Positions 61,980-64,000 of a stretch of 64,000 nucleotides of DNA are shown here, one piece after another. The notes beneath the pieces were generated by a model. The model was given only the letters and a program-made list of their open reading frames with translations, had not been told where the DNA came from and did not search any database. The position numbers and the translations under genes were made by a program. Each line of letters begins with the position of its first letter. The first letter of the stretch is position 1. This DNA is from Sphingomonas sp. JUb134 (lineage in GTDB: Bacteria; Pseudomonadota; Alphaproteobacteria; Sphingomonadales; Sphingomonadaceae). The DNA lies in contig NZ_SLYP02000001.1 in NCBI RefSeq assembly GCF_004341505.2, positions 1,251,001 to 1,315,000 of the forward strand, written 5' to 3'.

Positions 61980-63269
61980 TTACTGCGCCTTCAGAACGCC
62001 GCGGAACGGCGCGTCGGTGCCGTCGATCCCTTGGGCGGGCGGCAGGCCGATCAGGTCGCGCAGCAGCGGGTAGACGTCGACGTTGTCGAAATCCGGCAGC
62101 GTGCGCCCGCTCGCAAAGGCGGGGCCGTTGGCGATGAACAGCGCCGCCATGTCCGGCGCCATGTTGTCGAAGCCGTGGCTGCCGCCGGCCTGCGGCTGTG
62201 TCGGCGTGGTCGGCAGCACCTGCCAGCCGTCCTCCGCCAGGCACAGGATCGCTGGCACGCGCGGGTTGCGCCCATAGTGGAAGCGGGCCGGGATCTCCCC
62301 CTTGCGCCAGCACTCCATGTGCGCGTGCGGCTTCAACAGCGCCTTTTCGACCGCCGCTTCCTTGCCGGGCGTCGGCGTCAGCGCGGCATAGGGCCCGGCC
62401 TCCACGACGTGGTAGAGCGACGGATCGGCTAGCTTGTCGAGGGCCACCACGCGCTCACTGGTGGTGGCGGCCATGCCGTGATCGGCGACGATCACCAGGT
62501 TTGCAGGCTGGCCCATCGCGGCGAGACCGGCGACGAGCGCACCGACGGCTGCGTCGACATCGGCAGCGGCCTCGTTCACTTCGCCTGAGTCCGGACCAAA
62601 GCGGTGGCCGGCGGTGTCCACCGCTTCGAAATAGAGGGTGAGCAGGCGCGGGCGGATGTCGGCCGGGCGGCGCAGCCAGTCGAGCACGCCGTTGACGCGC
62701 TGCGTGGGGCTGATCGCCTCGTTATACTGCTGCCAGTCGGACGGGCGGGTGCCGCCCTGCGTCTTGTGCGGCCATTCGGCGGCGCGGGTGGCGCCGATCG
62801 GAACGTTCGAGCCGGGCCAGAACTGGGTGGCCGTACGGATGCCCGCCTTCTCGGCCGCTACCCAGATCGGCTCGGCGCCGTTCCACCAGCTCGGGTCGTC
62901 CGTCGCCATGGTGAAGACGTTCTTTGGATCCGCGGGATCCTCCATGCGATTGGCGACGATGCCGTGCCGGTCCGGGCGCAGGCCGGTCACCAGCGTCCAG
63001 TGATTGGGGAAGGTCTTGGAGGGGAAGGAGGGGTGCATCGGCCCGGTCACGCCGGTTGCGGCAAGGCGGGAGAGCACCGGCGTCACGCCGCGCTGCAGAT
63101 AATCGGGGCGGAAGCCGTCGATCGAGACGAGGATGGTGACGGGCGCGCGGGCCTCCGCAGGGGCGGTCGCGGCAGGTGCCGGGGCGGCGGCGACCGGCGG
63201 CGGGGTTTGCGCGCAGGCGGCGAGCGAAGCGGCCGCCAACAGCGCGGCGACGAAGGGGAGCTTGAGCAT
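61980..63269 (-). CDS. Ectonucleotide pyrophosphatase/phosphodiesterase-like lipoprotein
   Basis: This 429-residue protein of the alkaline phosphatase superfamily begins with a signal peptide and lipobox (AAASLAAC). Metal and nucleophile residues match NPP enzymes: SIDGFRPDYL (Asp), SFPSKTFPNHWTLVTG (Thr nucleophile), DTAGHRFGPDS (Asp, His), VIVADHGMA (Asp, His) and GSHGFDN (His). It should hydrolyse nucleotide or lipid phosphodiesters in the periplasm. GGGAGG lies before the ATG. A repeat separates it from ychF. Confidence 0.9.
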   Translation of the reverse strand: MLKLPFVAALLAAASLAACAQTPPPVAAAPAPAATAPAEARAPVTILVSIDGFRPDYLQRGVTPVLSRLAATGVTGPMHPSFPSKTFPNHWTLVTGLRPDRHGIVANRMEDPADPKNVFTMATDDPSWWNGAEPIWVAAEKAGIRTATQFWPGSNVPIGATRAAEWPHKTQGGTRPSDWQQYNEAISPTQRVNGVLDWLRRPADIRPRLLTLYFEAVDTAGHRFGPDSGEVNEAAADVDAAVGALVAGLAAMGQPANLVIVADHGMAATTSERVVALDKLADPSLYHVVEAGPYAALTPTPGKEAAVEKALLKPHAHMECWRKGEIPARFHYGRNPRVPAILCLAEDGWQVLPTTPTQPQAGGSHGFDNMAPDMAALFIANGPAFASGRTLPDFDNVDVYPLLRDLIGLPPAQGIDGTDAPFRGVLKAQ

Positions 63270-63357
63270 GGCGCCTCCCTTCGCCCCGGTCGGCGGCAGG
63301 ATTATGACAGCGGGTGACTTCGAAGCGGACGTCGTAGAATGCGACGCTTTCTCTCCC

Positions 63358-63442
63358 GTGCCCCCGCGGAGGCGGGGGCCCAGGGTCAGGCAGGGGCGAG
63401 GGTTGCGTTCGCGGCCCTGGGCTCCCGCCTCCGCGGGAGCAC
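63358..63442. repeat. Palindromic intergenic repeat, family B, copy 5
   Basis: GTGCCCCCGCGGAGGCGGGGGCCC and GGGCTCCCGCCTCCGCGGGAGCAC are hairpin arms around CAGGGTC / GGCCCTG. It lies between ychF and the phosphodiesterase gene. Confidence 0.85.
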
Positions 63443-63480
63443 TGTGGCTTGGTGGGTGCCGAGGAGGCACCCCCAGACCG

Positions 63481-64000
63481 TCAAACGTTGAAGCGGAAGA
63501 GCATCACGTCGCCGTCGTGGACGACATATTCCTTGCCCTCCTGGCGCAGCTTGCCCGCTTCGCGCGCGCCGGCTTCGCCGTTGCAGGCGACATAGTCGTC
63601 ATAGGCGATGGTCTCGGCGCGGATGAAGCCGCGCTCGAAGTCGGTGTGGATCTCGCCTGCGGCCTGTGGCGCCTTGGCACCGGCTTCGACCGTCCAGGCG
63701 CGCGCCTCCTTGGGACCGACCGTGAAGAAGGTCAGCAGGTTGAGCAGCTTGTAGCCGGCGCGGATCACGCGGGCGAGGCCGGTCTCGGTGAGACCCAGGT
63801 CGCTCAGGAACTCCTGGCGGTCGGCAGGCTCCATGGTCGCGATCTCGGCCTCGATCGCGGCGGAGACGACGACGGCCTGTGCGCCCTCGGCCGCAGCCTT
63901 CTCGAACACCTTGGCGGAGAGCGCATTGCCCTCGGCCGCGTCTTCCTCGTTCACGTTGCAGACGTAGAGCACCGGCTTGGCGGTGAGCAGCTGCGCCTGG
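63481..64000 (-). CDS. ychF: Redox-regulated ATPase YchF, C-terminal part (cut by window edge)
   Basis: The last 172 residues of YchF are present. Visible are [14 protein letters not shown] at the end of the nucleotide-binding domain, the helical coiled-coil part ([20 protein letters not shown]) and the C-terminal TGS domain ([49 protein letters not shown]). YchF is an Obg-family ATPase tied to translation and oxidative stress. The N-terminal P-loop lies outside the window. Confidence 0.96.
   Translation of the reverse strand, partial: QAQLLTAKPVLYVCNVNEEDAAEGNALSAKVFEKAAAEGAQAVVVSAAIEAEIATMEPADRQEFLSDLGLTETGLARVIRAGYKLLNLLTFFTVGPKEARAWTVEAGAKAPQAAGEIHTDFERGFIRAETIAYDDYVACNGEAGAREAGKLRQEGKEYVVHDGDVMLFRFNV

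Overview
The window is high-GC, gene-dense DNA that looks like a chromosomal segment of an alphaproteobacterium of the Sphingomonadales (Sphingomonas or a close relative). The evidence is the gene content and order: a sphingolipid cluster (serine palmitoyltransferase, acyl carrier protein, CerR-type reductase), ispH-thrB-rnhA, metZ-apaG, glyQ-glyS-ppdK, gcvT-gcvH-gcvPA-gcvPB, a Cpa/Tad pilus operon, and several families of roughly 90-130 bp palindromic intergenic repeats. No species can be named. There are no rRNA, tRNA, CRISPR or recognisable insertion-sequence genes.

Layout. 1-3.6 kb (minus): obgE-proB-cerR-acp-spt, the last cut by the window edge. 3.6-5.1 kb: a TetR regulator divergent from a ferritin-like metal-dependent hydrolase. 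5.3-8.4 kb (plus): a small protein, recO, leuB and a GT2-GtrA glycosyltransferase, converging on a PMT-type mannosyltransferase at 8.6-9.8 kb. 9.9-12.9 kb (plus): metZ-apaG-lysR-GNAT, each joined by a GTGA overlap. 12.9-15.6 kb (minus): a threonine synthase-like gene broken by an in-frame TAA, a GNAT gene, and rplU-rpmA with a terminator. 15.8-20.0 kb (plus): a lone Wzz-type chain-length protein, a gene-poor stretch, then a nucleotidyltransferase overlapping a metallophosphoesterase. 20.1-25.4 kb (minus): sulfate activation (cysD, cysNC, cysQ) with a TauE-type transporter and a cytochrome b561.

25.9-33.1 kb is the most unusual part. One arm encodes an Orc/Cdc6-like AAA ATPase, a tyrosine-kinase-like (CpsD/Wzc-type) protein that has lost its Walker motifs, and a secreted GH5 glycosidase. 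The diverging arm encodes a GumK-like glucuronosyltransferase, a small RTX calcium-binding protein, a zinc-ribbon methyltransferase and a sulfotransferase. It reads as an exopolysaccharide decoration and processing locus. The PAPS-forming genes lie just beside it, so a sulfated polymer is a reasonable hypothesis.

33-36 kb is gene-poor, with a (CGGCT)n microsatellite, a TraB/GumN protein and a lower-GC GNAT gene. 35.9-42.5 kb (plus): glyQ, glyS and ppdK. glyS carries about 150 extra codons that include an in-frame palindromic repeat. 42.7-50.4 kb (minus): a helix-hairpin-helix membrane protein and the pilus operon cpaA-B-C-D-E-tadB-tadC, which lacks the cpaF ATPase gene in its usual place. 50.5-55.7 kb: a lysophospholipase-like hydrolase and FAD oxidoreductase pair, ispH-thrB-rnhA and a lipoprotein. 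55.9-60.9 kb: a tandem glycine riboswitch controlling the complete glycine-cleavage operon. 61.1-64 kb: a repeat-rich lipoprotein, an ectonucleotide pyrophosphatase-like lipoprotein and the 3' end of ychF.

Many genes overlap by four bases (ATGA or GTGA), which suggests translational coupling. The palindromic repeats sit between genes, inside operons, and once inside a coding sequence.
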